A stretch of 64,000 nt of DNA from Gammaproteobacteria bacterium (GCA_012960755.1 DUAT01000119.1:186001-250000), one strand, 5' to 3'. Shown: positions 34,633 to 44,354, counted from the first letter of the stretch. The notes: generated by a model from the letters alone, not told the origin. Translations and numbers: made by a program.

Positions 34633-36726
34633 GATACCGTTGAGCCGTTGGTTTCCAGTGTCGTCATGTCTGACAGTGCCCTGGATGTCGGTGAAACATC
34701 GATACTGAGCATCACCTTTAGCGAGGCTGTGACCGGGCTTGATAATACCGACATCAGTCTTGAGAACGGCAGCCTTACCGCTGTCAGCAGCAGTGATGGT
34801 GGTCTTACCTGGGTCGGGACCTTCACGCCGACTGACAATATTGAAGACACCACCAACATCATCAGCGTCGGCACAACCCTGACCGACCTGGCAGGCAATG
34901 CACCATTGGCGGGCAACACAACAAACTACAGCATCGACACCATTCATCCCAACGTTGCTCCGACTCTCGCAGCGACGGGTGCGAGCCCCACATTTACCGA
35001 GAACGGCGCTGTTGCAGATCTGTTTGGTACCGTCAGCATCGACACGATCGAGCCTGGTCAGACGGTGGATGAGCTCCAGTTCACGATCTCTAATATTACC
35101 AATGGTGCCGATGAGATTATTGTGATCGATGGTGACGATGTTGCTCTAACCAATCTCAACATTGGCGTCACCAACACTCTCAGCTTTGGGTACAGCATCA
35201 CTCTCTCGGGGACAACAGCCACGGTGACGCTGAACACGACCGGAGCGTCGGTTGTCGAAGCGCAAGCCCTTGTAGATGGGCTGGCATACAAAAACACCAG
35301 TGATGACCCGACAGCGGTAAATCGTGTCGCGACCCTGGTCAGCATCAAGGACAGCGGTGGCACCGCCAAGGCAGGGTCAGATAGTTCAGTGTTATCCACT
35401 GCTTCCACCGTACCGGTAGTCGCGGTCAATGATGCACCGACAACGTCTAATCCAATGACTGATCAGAGCGTGTTTGAAGGTGATTCACTAAGCTTCAGAC
35501 TTGCTGCCGATGCGTTCGCTGACGTCGATTCAAATGTACTGACACTCACTGCATCGTTGGATGATGATTCAGCGCTACCGGCCTGGTTGAGTTTCGATCC
35601 CACAACTCGGACATTTTTCGGTCAACCCGACGAAGTTGACGTAGGCAGCTATTCGGTCAAAGTTAACGCAGAAGATGACAGCAGTGGGCGTGTTTCGGAT
35701 ATTTTCAACATCACGGTTGTCAATGTCGAGAATACGCCAGTGATAGGAGGAATCAGCACGGGTTCAGTCACAGAAGATATTGACCCTGATGGCGATGGTT
35801 TCCTCGAAACCTCTGGCGTGGTATCAATTTCAAACGCCGATGCAGGCGAATCAGGTTTCGTGGCTGAAACTATCTCAGGGGCCTATGGTGATTTAACGAT
35901 CAACAGCAACGGTAATTGGAACTATGTTGCAGACAATGATCAGAATTCTTTGATGCTGTTGAAGTCCACTGAAATCGCCATCGACACCTTCGCCGTGACG
36001 ACCCTGGATGGCTCACAGACTGATATTACCCTGTCCATCACCGGCGCTGACGATGATCTGTTTGTCTCCGTTAACTCGACCAGTTTCGTTACTCAAACCA
36101 ATCTTGATCCCGATCCTGAAGAAGAAACTCAGAATCCTCGCGTAACCAAGTTGACAATCCAGAGTCAAACTGAAGGTCAGCCCGTAACTGATGAAGAGGA
36201 AACCGAAGTAGAGTCGGGACTTGAATCACTTGAGATTGATGGGTTATCTGAAATTCTATCGGAACATAAACTGATACAAAGCCCCGATAGTGGTTCCCGG
36301 GATGCGGTAAATAAGTTCACTCAACCAAAATCAGTTGATTTACTCAACCTGGATCTTCTGGAGTTTCAACCCGAAAATCTGGAGTTGATCATGCTGCAAA
36401 AGCTTATTCGAAGCAACTCATTTACCAGCTCTCTCGACGACCTTGAAAACAGCCTGGGAAAAGTGGTGAGGGATGATGGTGTTCGATCACAGCTAAATGC
36501 TGCGACTGTGGCTGGTCTTGCAGTGCGCATATCGTCCGGAGTGATGACCTGGGTACTCAGAACCGGAACATTGCTGACGAGTTTATTCACCGTCATGCCG
36601 CTGTGGCGACAATTTGACCCGCTACCTGTTTTAGCATCAGACGAGAACGAGGATGAAGACGATGAAAAAGACAAAGATGAATCCACCGATGCCCTTGAGG
36701 ATTTGTTCGACAGGCAGAACTCATAA
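33517..36726 (+). CDS. 5'-truncated Ig-repeat surface protein
   Basis: A frame of 1069 codons encodes only the C-terminal part of a large secreted protein. It opens with GTG in the middle of a repeat (SDVTYTFTF), with TAG at 33490-33492 upstream and no signal peptide. It contains one cut and three full 98-residue Ig-like repeats, a further Big-type domain (about 380-480), a cadherin/VCBS-like tract (about 485-850) with LSFDPTTRTFFGQP (He_PIG type), and a C-terminal hydrophobic segment (VMTWVLRTGTLLTSLFTVMP) before an acidic tail. That tail resembles the ends of giant marine adhesin-like proteins. There are no internal stops, so the truncation is recent or the frame is still used. Confidence 0.75.
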   Translation: MTYTFTFDEAVTGFTASDITISGGTKGTFTPVSGTEYTLVITPDADSNTNMTVDVAANVAQDLNTNNNTVAIQSVQAVDTAAPSIVISDDTAGTASGDVTYTFTFSEAVTGFTAGDITISGGTKGTFTPVSGTEYTLVITPDADSNANITVDVAANVAQDLNSNNNTVAIQSVQAVDTAAPSITITDDTAGTASNAVTYTFTFDEAVTGFTAADVTISGGTKGTFTPVSGTEYTLVIMPDANSTTNITVDVAANVAQDLNTNNNTVAIQSMQAVDTVSPSITITDDMAGIASGDVTYTFTFDEAVTGFTAADITISGGTKGTFTPVSGTEYTLVITPDADSNANITVDVAANVAQDLNTNNNTVAIQSVQVVDTVEPLVSSVVMSDSALDVGETSILSITFSEAVTGLDNTDISLENGSLTAVSSSDGGLTWVGTFTPTDNIEDTTNIISVGTTLTDLAGNAPLAGNTTNYSIDTIHPNVAPTLAATGASPTFTENGAVADLFGTVSIDTIEPGQTVDELQFTISNITNGADEIIVIDGDDVALTNLNIGVTNTLSFGYSITLSGTTATVTLNTTGASVVEAQALVDGLAYKNTSDDPTAVNRVATLVSIKDSGGTAKAGSDSSVLSTASTVPVVAVNDAPTTSNPMTDQSVFEGDSLSFRLAADAFADVDSNVLTLTASLDDDSALPAWLSFDPTTRTFFGQPDEVDVGSYSVKVNAEDDSSGRVSDIFNITVVNVENTPVIGGISTGSVTEDIDPDGDGFLETSGVVSISNADAGESGFVAETISGAYGDLTINSNGNWNYVADNDQNSLMLLKSTEIAIDTFAVTTLDGSQTDITLSITGADDDLFVSVNSTSFVTQTNLDPDPEEETQNPRVTKLTIQSQTEGQPVTDEEETEVESGLESLEIDGLSEILSEHKLIQSPDSGSRDAVNKFTQPKSVDLLNLDLLEFQPENLELIMLQKLIRSNSFTSSLDDLENSLGKVVRDDGVRSQLNAATVAGLAVRISSGVMTWVLRTGTLLTSLFTVMPLWRQFDPLPVLASDENEDEDDEKDKDESTDALEDLFDRQNS

Positions 36727-36788
36727 GTGCGCCTGAGAGCGAGCGAAAAGCACATTTTTTTGACACCTTCCATGTGTCTTGTGCTTGA

Positions 36789-38534
36789 TCAATATAGCCA
36801 GTCAAAAAAAGGCACTGCCTGTGTTGCTGTCCCGGCCACCATATACCAGGTGACAAAAATGCCATTGATAAAAGCGCCGGTGTAAATATTCCCAGTGCGT
36901 TCGAAGCAATAGGTGGAGACGGCGCCGACCATAAACAGGAGTGGTACAAATTGAAAACCGACGATGCTCAATAAAGGCTGCGATGGGATGGCCAGGGTGC
37001 CACCCAGCAGCAGTGGTAAATACTGAATAAGGATCAATATCACGAAGCCACTGCTCAGCGTCAGACCGTTTCGCCATATCGCCTTGCCAGGGCTGATGTT
37101 CATGCGCAGTGGATTGTGTAATGACAGAGATAAAACCAGGAAGTAAACCGTAAACGGTAATAGGTAGATGAGGAAGATGCCGAACTGAAGTGGCGACAGA
37201 AGCTTTAGAGCTACCACCCAGAATCGAAAATCTACAAGCAGGAAAAAGTCAGCCATCAATAGGTTGAGATAGAGAAAACCGCAGCACAGAAGGGCTATAC
37301 CGGCCGCTTTCAGAATGATCTCCCAGCTCACTGGCATACCGAATTCGTTTAACTTTCGCTTCTGCTTTCGTTGCCAAAAATAGAACATGCCGAGCGTGAT
37401 GAAGCCGGTTCCCCAGGCCCAGAGCAGAACGCCATTGGTGATCTGTTGGGGTAAGAAAGAATTAGCCGGTAAGAGGATATTGGCGATGGTTTGCAAAGGG
37501 AAGAAGGTGAGCACGGGTATGATCATGGTTGCGGTGACGTTGAACCCGAGTGCAAAGTGACTCTGATGGCTAATGGCTGGTGGGTTCGAGGTGACAGACT
37601 TAAATAACGCCAGAGAAAATAGCCAATCAGCAACTGGAAAAATGAGCAGCACAAGTCCAACCAGAGCCAAGGCAGTGCCAAGTTCCTTCCAATACCAGAT
37701 CTGGTCTGTTGGTAAGAGTGATGTTCCATTTTGCTTTAATGTCAGTTCAAACCATTCAATGGCAGCGCCGATCGCGTCCCTTGATAAGTGGTCACCGGGA
37801 TGTGTTACCGCTGGCATCGCGAGTTTTCTTGCTGTGCCTGCCTGCGGGTCACCATAGATTTTGTCGATGGCGATTGAGGTTTGGCTGCCGAACAGCGATT
37901 TCAGTTTCTCTGTAGTGGTGATATCTGCAGGTATTTCAGCGCCCCACATCATTTCAGAGAATTCATCGAACAAGCTGAACACCAGCAGGAGATTCTTAGG
38001 CTGATCGGCGGTGCCCTCGGGTACGCCAAATGATCCTGTAGATGAACCTACCAGCACCATGGATGTATAGTTATCCGGTGCGTTGGCAGCAGCCATCTGC
38101 ACCGCCCAGCCTCCCATTGAATGTCCTTCAAGCCCGATATTTTGTGTGTCCACAAAAGGCAGGCTTCGAAGGTATTCCAATCCATCGGGTCCTCCAAAAC
38201 CATGAGCGAATGCGGGTGGGTCGGAATAGCCATGTCCAGTCTGGTCAAGTGCAAGGACAACGAAACCACGCCGTGCGAACTCGATAGCAAATCCGGATTG
38301 AGTCTCTCGTGAATTGATATAGCCATGAATGGCGAGTATGCCGGGGGCAGGTTTTTGGGTACTGGCTTGGCTTGGAACGTAAAGCAGGGCGCCCATCATA
38401 TTGCCGCTGCTACCTGCAAACCGAACTTCCTCGACGGCGATTGACGCGGCATCATTTTGTACATAGTGTGCAAGTAGACTACCGATGAGAATCAGTGTGG
38501 TTGCAACGAGAAAGTGAGATCGCCTTTGCTTCAT
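36789..38534 (-). CDS. Alpha/beta hydrolase fused to a multi-span membrane domain
   Basis: From ATG at 38534 the protein has 581 residues. After a signal-anchor helix (about 8-24) comes an alpha/beta hydrolase domain with an oxyanion strand ILAIHGYINS (66-75), nucleophile elbow GHSMGG (Ser139) and a late His in VTHPGDHLS. From about residue 290 to the end there are about nine hydrophobic spans. The hydrolase should face the periplasm. Fusion of a hydrolase to such a large membrane part is seen in some acyl-peptidase-like families but I cannot assign a substrate. The frame is open to 38663; the extra residues look non-coding. Confidence 0.85.
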   Translation of the reverse strand: MKQRRSHFLVATTLILIGSLLAHYVQNDAASIAVEEVRFAGSSGNMMGALLYVPSQASTQKPAPGILAIHGYINSRETQSGFAIEFARRGFVVLALDQTGHGYSDPPAFAHGFGGPDGLEYLRSLPFVDTQNIGLEGHSMGGWAVQMAAANAPDNYTSMVLVGSSTGSFGVPEGTADQPKNLLLVFSLFDEFSEMMWGAEIPADITTTEKLKSLFGSQTSIAIDKIYGDPQAGTARKLAMPAVTHPGDHLSRDAIGAAIEWFELTLKQNGTSLLPTDQIWYWKELGTALALVGLVLLIFPVADWLFSLALFKSVTSNPPAISHQSHFALGFNVTATMIIPVLTFFPLQTIANILLPANSFLPQQITNGVLLWAWGTGFITLGMFYFWQRKQKRKLNEFGMPVSWEIILKAAGIALLCCGFLYLNLLMADFFLLVDFRFWVVALKLLSPLQFGIFLIYLLPFTVYFLVLSLSLHNPLRMNISPGKAIWRNGLTLSSGFVILILIQYLPLLLGGTLAIPSQPLLSIVGFQFVPLLFMVGAVSTYCFERTGNIYTGAFINGIFVTWYMVAGTATQAVPFFDWLY

Positions 38535-38641
38535 AATTCGGCCTACTGGTGGAGTGAAGCAAGCATACACCACTATTCTCACTCGCTCCTCCGGGTATAT
38601 CCTTGTCCTTCGTCCTTCGTACCCGTTGCCGTCATTGCCTT

Positions 38642-38788
38642 TCAGACATTTCCGAATCCGCAATGTACAAACTCGCTGCCAGGGTGCGTAGAAGGCACCA
38701 GGGATACGGGAACCCCGCCCGAGTTCTGCGCCACTGTGTGGTCGATGTATCCGGTTAAATCAGATAATTTGGCGTGAGGCTTTGGAAA
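38642..38788 (-). pseudogene. Unrecognised short remnant in a 618-bp gap
   Basis: The minus strand between stops reads KLSDLTGYIDHTVAQNSGG followed by VPVSLVPSTHPGSEFVHCGF, a protein-like stretch of 48 codons with no start. I do not recognise it. It lies upstream of the alpha/beta hydrolase gene. The remainder of 38535-39152 has no gene I can support, only two hairpins (next entries). Confidence 0.3.
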
Positions 38789-38998
38789 TCAGCAACTGTC
38801 TCAGGTATGGCTTCGTCATAACGGAGCCATAATTCGAGCAATCGCGCAAAGAAGTACATCGCACACAAAGCACGAATAATCTCTGGTATGCCAGTGTTTC
38901 GCTGTTGCGTTCGTGCCCCGGCATGAAGATGGTGTAACTTCTGCTTTGGACACTGTTGTCCTAATGAAGGGTGAAGCAGCACGTGAGACGTTGACGGG

Positions 38999-39016
38999 TG
39001 AGGGTTTATGCCCTCA
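38999..39016. other. Hairpin 1 in the leader of the permease gene
   Basis: TGAGGG and CCCTCA pair around a TTTATG loop (6-bp stem). It lies about 140 bp before the FtsX-type permease start. No T run follows, so it is not a standard terminator on the plus strand. Confidence 0.35.
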
Positions 39017-39054
39017 TGCTAAATACGAATTAACGTGGTCCTTTTCCAGGTACT

Positions 39055-39093
39055 AGAGCTGGAAGGTTCGTTGCTTTGCAACGCTTTAGCTCT
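39055..39093. other. Nested hairpin 2 in the leader of the permease gene
   Basis: An inner stem CGTTGC-TTT-GCAACG (39069-39083) lies within an outer pair AGAGCT (39055-39060) and AGCTCT (39088-39093). It ends 60 bp before the permease start. Together with hairpin 1 it suggests a structured 5' leader or a relic of a repeat element. Confidence 0.4.
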
Positions 39094-39152
39094 GGCTGAC
39101 GTCAAATATCCTAAAAGTGGTTTAACCTTACTGAAAAGGATGTAGGTTCTAT

Positions 39153-41546
39153 ATGTTCAAAAATTACGTCACAGTAGCCTGGCGCCGGATCCTCAGAAAC
39201 AAACTCTATTCTGCCATTAACATTCTAGGTCTGGTTGTGGGGTTGTCAGTATTTCTGTTCGGTTCACTGCTGGCAAACTACGAGAAGACTCACGACGTCT
39301 TTTTTGAGAATTCGGCCCGTATTTTTACCGTTGGCACCTTGTTCTCACCAAAGGCGGATATTGGCATCAGCAAGCTCGACAGTGCCCATAGCGTCGTTGG
39401 CCCCCTGATCAAAACCGATGTGCCCGAGATCGAGTATGTCGCCCGCACCATCCGAAGAGAAATGCTCTTTTCCATAGCCAATGTCGATTATTATCAGGTG
39501 CTTCGGTTTGCCGACGCAGACCTGCTTCGAATTTTCGATTTCACGTTCGTTGAAGGTAACAATACAGCCCTCGACGCAAAAAATGGACTGGTGATTACCG
39601 AGAGCGTTGCACGACGATACTTCGGTGCGGGATCCGCCCTCGGCAGATCGATTGAACTGGACCACGACAAAGTGCTGAATGTAACCGCCGTAGTTGAAGA
39701 CCTTCCCGCACATACGCATTTCAATTCATCTCTGGTGGTCCCTGCAAAATTCGAAATGGTTGCCCACATCTCCGTACTTAACACGGAGGATAATGACATG
39801 GAAAAAGGTGACTGGAACAATCTCAGCCTGGGTGACTTGACCTACCTGCTGGTACCCGAGGGCACCAGTCAGACATGGCTGCAGTCCAGACTTGATGGGG
39901 TCTTCACCAGTCACTACCCAGGTGAAGACGATATGCTCACCGGGTTCGAAGCTAACAGACTTCAGGACGCCAATACTTTTCTGTGGTCAGCCATTGGTAT
40001 GCCAGTCATTGAAACCGTACAGTTACTGGCAATCCTGGTGCTGGTGATATCAATCGTTAACTACACCAACCTCGCCACCGCCCAGGCGCTGGGCCGAACC
40101 AGGGAAGTTGGCTTGAGAAAAACCATGGGGGCGAATCGCAGACAGTTACTGATCCAGTTGCTGATTGAAAGCGTACTGATTGCAGGCATTTCCATGGTCA
40201 TCGCTCTGTTTGTCCTTGAGATCGCAGTACCCCTTTTTAACACGGCCCTGGGTAAGAGCGTCAACATCGACTATACCACCACGTTGCCGTGGCTGGTGTT
40301 GACGGCCATGGTCGTCGGTCTCATAGCCGGAGCCTATCCCGCCTATCTTATTACCCAAACCAGTCCGATTAGTGCATTGCGGGGTATGTCACATCCAGGC
40401 ATCAGCGGAGCATTTTTTCGTTCATTGATGCTCGGTGTTCAGTTCGCCATATCAATATTCATGCTGGCAATTGTGCTGGTAGTTTACTTCCAAAACAACA
40501 AGTTGCAGCAGAGCGGGGATGTCTTTCCGCGTGCAGAAATCGTTTCACTGGAGCGGCTCAGTGTTCCTGAAATCCAGTCACGCCTTGATACCCTCAAAAA
40601 CGAAATAAGTGCAATTTCCGGAGTGACAGGCTTTGGTTACTCAAGTCAGATTCCGTTCCAGCAGAGCAATTCCAATTTGAGAGTTTCACCTACCCGGGGA
40701 GACGACCTGAACGTCTCTACGTCACTGCAAGTCTCAATAGATCCGGGGTTCTTTGAAACCTACGACATTCAACTGCTGCAGGGCAGGCAACTTGGCATGG
40801 AAATATCAGACGACACGATGAAAGAAGGTGTCTTAACCGTAAATGTTGTCGTCAACGAGATGATGTTGGAACGACTCGGCTACACCCTGTCGACCGAGAA
40901 CCCGGTGTTTCATGATGTCACGGGTGAAGAAAAACGCACGTACTCAATCGTTGGGGTAATACCGGACCAGAATTTCCGCGGCTTCCACAATCAGGTAAAG
41001 GCTATGGTGTTCCTGATGTCGCCCACCTACTACGGTTACACATCACTGCGAATCCAGGGACGTGATTTCCAGTCAACCCTGGCTGAAGTCGAGAGCGTCT
41101 GGGATGAAATCGTGCCGGAGTATCCCATTCAGATGAAGTTTCTCAACGAGACCTTCAATGATGTATTTAAGATTTACTCAGCCATCACCCTAACGTTGAC
41201 GGGCTTTGCATTCGTTGCCATGACCCTTTCCATGGTTGGACTGTTTGGTCTCGCTGCATTTATGGTGGAGCAACGCACCCGCGAAATCGGCATCCGCAAG
41301 GTCATGGGAGCGAATATGATTTGGCGTTTCTCAAAACCCGTGATGTGGGCATCACTGGTAGCGCTGCCTGCTGCCTATTTTGGTTCCAGCACCTATCTTG
41401 ATTTTTTTGCCGACCGCCTGTTCCTGCCAGGTGGAATCGTTGTTATCGCTGGCATCCTCGCTGTTTTCCTCTCCTGGGTCATCGTCTCTATCCACGTTGT
41501 CAGAATCGCCAAGATCAATCCGATCCACTCCCTGCGCTACGAATAA
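39153..41546 (+). CDS. FtsX/MacB-type ABC transporter permease without partner ATPase
   Basis: The 797-residue protein has an N-terminal membrane helix (INILGLVVGLSVFLFGSLL), a MacB-like periplasmic core domain, a first FtsX domain (NYTNLATAQALGRTREVGLRKTMGA), a second periplasmic domain and a second FtsX domain ending with the same EIGIRKVMGA motif. This double unit is typical of type VII ABC permeases that move lipoproteins or peptides or transmit force across the envelope. Such permeases need a LolD/MacB-like ATPase; none is beside it or elsewhere in the window. GTAGG precedes the ATG. Confidence 0.93.
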   Translation: MFKNYVTVAWRRILRNKLYSAINILGLVVGLSVFLFGSLLANYEKTHDVFFENSARIFTVGTLFSPKADIGISKLDSAHSVVGPLIKTDVPEIEYVARTIRREMLFSIANVDYYQVLRFADADLLRIFDFTFVEGNNTALDAKNGLVITESVARRYFGAGSALGRSIELDHDKVLNVTAVVEDLPAHTHFNSSLVVPAKFEMVAHISVLNTEDNDMEKGDWNNLSLGDLTYLLVPEGTSQTWLQSRLDGVFTSHYPGEDDMLTGFEANRLQDANTFLWSAIGMPVIETVQLLAILVLVISIVNYTNLATAQALGRTREVGLRKTMGANRRQLLIQLLIESVLIAGISMVIALFVLEIAVPLFNTALGKSVNIDYTTTLPWLVLTAMVVGLIAGAYPAYLITQTSPISALRGMSHPGISGAFFRSLMLGVQFAISIFMLAIVLVVYFQNNKLQQSGDVFPRAEIVSLERLSVPEIQSRLDTLKNEISAISGVTGFGYSSQIPFQQSNSNLRVSPTRGDDLNVSTSLQVSIDPGFFETYDIQLLQGRQLGMEISDDTMKEGVLTVNVVVNEMMLERLGYTLSTENPVFHDVTGEEKRTYSIVGVIPDQNFRGFHNQVKAMVFLMSPTYYGYTSLRIQGRDFQSTLAEVESVWDEIVPEYPIQMKFLNETFNDVFKIYSAITLTLTGFAFVAMTLSMVGLFGLAAFMVEQRTREIGIRKVMGANMIWRFSKPVMWASLVALPAAYFGSSTYLDFFADRLFLPGGIVVIAGILAVFLSWVIVSIHVVRIAKINPIHSLRYE

Positions 41547-41660
41547 TTTCAGCAATCAGCAAGGGCACACTGGAGTGGCGAGCCGCACGCGGACGTCGAA
41601 CGGAATCTTTGGGAACAGATCTTGAGAAGGCAACGAGCCCGGATAAAACCAGGAGACGAT

Positions 41661-42164
41661 TCATAATTCTAAACGGTAGAGACTGACAAGTCTCGGCGCC
41701 TGCTCCTGGTATTTTTCAAAATGCATTCCAAGTTTCAGCAGCAGGGCAATTGAGCGCTCGTTCTGCGCATCCACAATTGCAAGCAACTTATCCAGGCCGA
41801 AGCGACTTTTTGCCACTGCAACGGTAGCCATTGCCGCCTCCAGTGCATAACCCGATCCCTGGAAACCAGGCAGAAAGCCATAACCCAGATCAACATCGTC
41901 AAGATAATCCCGTTGAAGCAGACCGCATACACCAAGAGGGATCGAACCATCACGCAGCTCGACCATGTACATTCCGAGACCCCGTTTTTCATACATCTTC
42001 ATTGGACCCAGCCGAAGAAACGCCTTTGCATCACGTAGGTTGCGAATTTGACGATCACTAATAAATCTTAGAAAACCTTCAGTATTGTAGAGTTCTAAAA
42101 TGAACGCAGCATCATCCAGGTCAAGGGTTCGAATGATGAGACGAGTGGATCGAGTGATTTCCAA
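41661..42164 (-). CDS. GNAT-family N-acetyltransferase (RimJ/RimL-like)
   Basis: The 167-residue protein is a single acetyltransf_3-type domain: TRLIIRTLDLDDAAFILELYN at the N terminus, GYGFLPGFQGSGYALEAA for acetyl-CoA binding (Q/RxxGxG/A-like) and VDAQNERSIALLLKLGM near the end. RimJ/RimL-like members acetylate ribosomal-protein or other N termini, but many small-molecule acetyltransferases share the pattern. The start is TTG at 42164, as no internal Met suits the family. It is divergent from the SDR at 42410. Confidence 0.88.
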   Translation of the reverse strand: MEITRSTRLIIRTLDLDDAAFILELYNTEGFLRFISDRQIRNLRDAKAFLRLGPMKMYEKRGLGMYMVELRDGSIPLGVCGLLQRDYLDDVDLGYGFLPGFQGSGYALEAAMATVAVAKSRFGLDKLLAIVDAQNERSIALLLKLGMHFEKYQEQAPRLVSLYRLEL

Positions 42165-42409
42165 GTTTGTTCTTCACATATTGTCTAGCGATAAAAGGTA
42201 CGGCATTTCCCGACAACGAATGGGGCTAGTATGGCCAATTGGGTTGCGAAGAGTCGAGTGAATCGGGCCAACGAACTAGACAATATCGTAGTCCCGGTCA
42301 GTTTTCATATTTGGATTAACAAGTATCTGTCCGCGATACCCCATACCCGCCAGTTGTAAGATGGGTAAAGATATGAGATTAATGAGAGCCGACAGTGAGG
42401 AGGTTAGGT

Positions 42410-43198
42410 GTGCTTGAAGGCAAATTGGCGATTGTAGTAGGTGGCGGGCAAACACCCGGCGAAACCATTGGCAATGGCCGTGCGACGGCTATCCAGTTCG
42501 CTCGCGAAGGAGCCACTGTTCTGGTTGCAGACATTGATGAGGCGTCTGCGGAAGAAACTGTGACAATGATCACGGACGAAGGCGGCAATGCTTCAGCACA
42601 TCATGTTGACGTGACCGATGAGAAATCGCTGGAAGCGTTAGTGGAAAACGCCGTTACCAATTACCAACGGGTTGATATATTGCACAACAACGTCGGTATG
42701 AGCCTAGCCGCAGGTGACGCCTTCGTGACAGAAATTACAACCGATGCTTTTGATCGGATCGTTGCTATCAATCTTCGATCAATGATTATTGCCTGCAAAT
42801 ATGTGTTGCCGCATATGCGGGCAGCACAATCTGGTGTCATTCTAAATATTTCTTCCATGGCTGCATTGCGCCCTTACCCCTACGTGACCTACAAGGTGAC
42901 GAAAGCCGCGGTGGTTGCATTCACAGAACAGCTGGCACAAATGAATGCTCGATACAATATACGTGCGAATGTGATCCTGCCCGGATTGATGAATACACCT
43001 ATGGCAATTGAATCCCGCGTAACCGACGCAACCCCTCGTGCAGAGGTTATTGCGCGAAGAGATAAACAAGTTCCTCTTGGCCAAAAAATGGGCACCGCAT
43101 GGGACATCGCTCATGCCGCTGCATTTCTCGCCTCAGACAAGGCAGGTTTTATTACGGGCGTTTCTTTGCCCGTTGACGGAGGTTCAAGTGTCAGCTGA
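42410..43198 (+). CDS. SDR-family oxidoreductase
   Basis: A 262-residue SDR with a slightly unusual cofactor loop (VVGGGQTPGETIGNG rather than a plain TGxxxGIG), a VADID acidic strand end, HNNVG in the NNAG position, ISSMAA and YKVTK. The C-terminal ASDKAGFITGVSLPVDGG is standard. I chose GTG at 42410 because GAGGAGG lies six bases upstream; a GTG at 42395 would put that ribosome site inside the gene. The DUF2855 gene follows after 70 bp on the same strand, so the two probably form an operon. Confidence 0.91.
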   Translation: MLEGKLAIVVGGGQTPGETIGNGRATAIQFAREGATVLVADIDEASAEETVTMITDEGGNASAHHVDVTDEKSLEALVENAVTNYQRVDILHNNVGMSLAAGDAFVTEITTDAFDRIVAINLRSMIIACKYVLPHMRAAQSGVILNISSMAALRPYPYVTYKVTKAAVVAFTEQLAQMNARYNIRANVILPGLMNTPMAIESRVTDATPRAEVIARRDKQVPLGQKMGTAWDIAHAAAFLASDKAGFITGVSLPVDGGSSVS

Positions 43199-43268
43199 TT
43201 ACCTGTCAGAATTTTCACAGCGGCGCTCGCCTCCCAAGATGTTGAATTAAATTTTCACTGGAGTTTCC

Positions 43269-44354
43269 ATGAACAGCTATTGCCTTGAAGTCATCCGACA
43301 AGATCTTAGACAAATGAGAACGATCGAACTGCCCGATCCCGGTGACCTGAGTCTCTCGAATGGCGAGGCAGTCATTAAGGTTGAACGATTCGGACTCACC
43401 GCCAACAATATTACATATGGCGTGGCTGGTGACATCATCGGTTACTGGAAGTTCTTCCCATCCGAGGGTGACTACGGCCGTATTCCAGTCTGGGGTATCG
43501 GCACGGTCATAGACCCAGGTCAATCCGAACTGAAGACCGGAGATGAGTATTATGGTTACTATCCGATGGCGAGCTACCTGGTGGTGAAACCCGAACGCGT
43601 GACGGCTCGTGGATTTACAGATGGCGCCGAACACCGTACCGCATTACCGCCTACCTATAACCAGTATTCGTTGATGACAGCAGCCAACGGGTTTGACCGC
43701 CAGTACGATTCACATCGAATGGTTTACTACCCGCTTTTTATTACGGGTTTTGTGCTGGACGATTACCTGTTTGACAACGATTTTTTCAACGCCGATGAGA
43801 TTATACTGTCCAGCGCATCAAGCAAGACTTCCTTCAGCCTGGCATTTCTCCTTAACCGGAACCGCGATCGTCACGTGGTGGGACTGACTTCTGCGGGTAA
43901 CAAAGCCTTTGTGGAAAACATGGGCATCTATGACGAAGTGGTCACCTACGACACCATCGAGACCATGGATGCGTCTTCCAAAATTGCCTACGTCGACATG
44001 GCTGGAAATCAACAGGTCCTCGAAGGAATTCACAATCATTTCGGAGACAACGTCACCTGCAGCTGCGGTGTCGGTATCACCCACTGGGATTCGAGGGATG
44101 GGGCCGAACCGTCAACTATGCCCGGTGCCAAGCCAACCATGTTTTTTGCGCCCACGCAGATCCAGAAAAGACACCAGGAATGGGGTCCGGAAAAACTGCA
44201 GGCAGAAATGCAAGATGCCTGGGCAGCATTTCTTGAATCAGTTGATGGTTGGGTGACGATTAATGAACGCAAAGGTGCGAGCGAGATGCAGGAAACCTAT
44301 CAGGAAGTGTTGAACGGCGCAGCGCCGGATCAGTCTTTCGCGATTTCAGTCTAA
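43269..44354 (+). CDS. DUF2855 family protein
   Basis: The 361-residue protein matches DUF2855 throughout (FGLTANNITYGVAGD, WGIGTV, SSASSKTSFSLAFLL, FFAPTQIQKRHQEWG). The layout recalls medium-chain reductases: a GroES-like N-terminal part and a degenerate Rossmann part, but the GxGxxG cofactor motif is replaced by SSASSKTS, as is usual in the family. Function is unknown. CTGGAG precedes the ATG. It follows an SDR gene by 70 bp, which suggests a redox or dehydratase role in the same pathway. Confidence 0.9.
   Translation: MNSYCLEVIRQDLRQMRTIELPDPGDLSLSNGEAVIKVERFGLTANNITYGVAGDIIGYWKFFPSEGDYGRIPVWGIGTVIDPGQSELKTGDEYYGYYPMASYLVVKPERVTARGFTDGAEHRTALPPTYNQYSLMTAANGFDRQYDSHRMVYYPLFITGFVLDDYLFDNDFFNADEIILSSASSKTSFSLAFLLNRNRDRHVVGLTSAGNKAFVENMGIYDEVVTYDTIETMDASSKIAYVDMAGNQQVLEGIHNHFGDNVTCSCGVGITHWDSRDGAEPSTMPGAKPTMFFAPTQIQKRHQEWGPEKLQAEMQDAWAAFLESVDGWVTINERKGASEMQETYQEVLNGAAPDQSFAISV

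Noticed and set aside
42178..42286. 11-bp inverted repeats ATATTGTCTAG / CTAGACAATAT, 87 bp apart, considered as a MITE or looping operator
   Set aside because: About one such pair is expected by chance in 64 kb; there are no longer terminal repeats, no target duplication and no regulator nearby.
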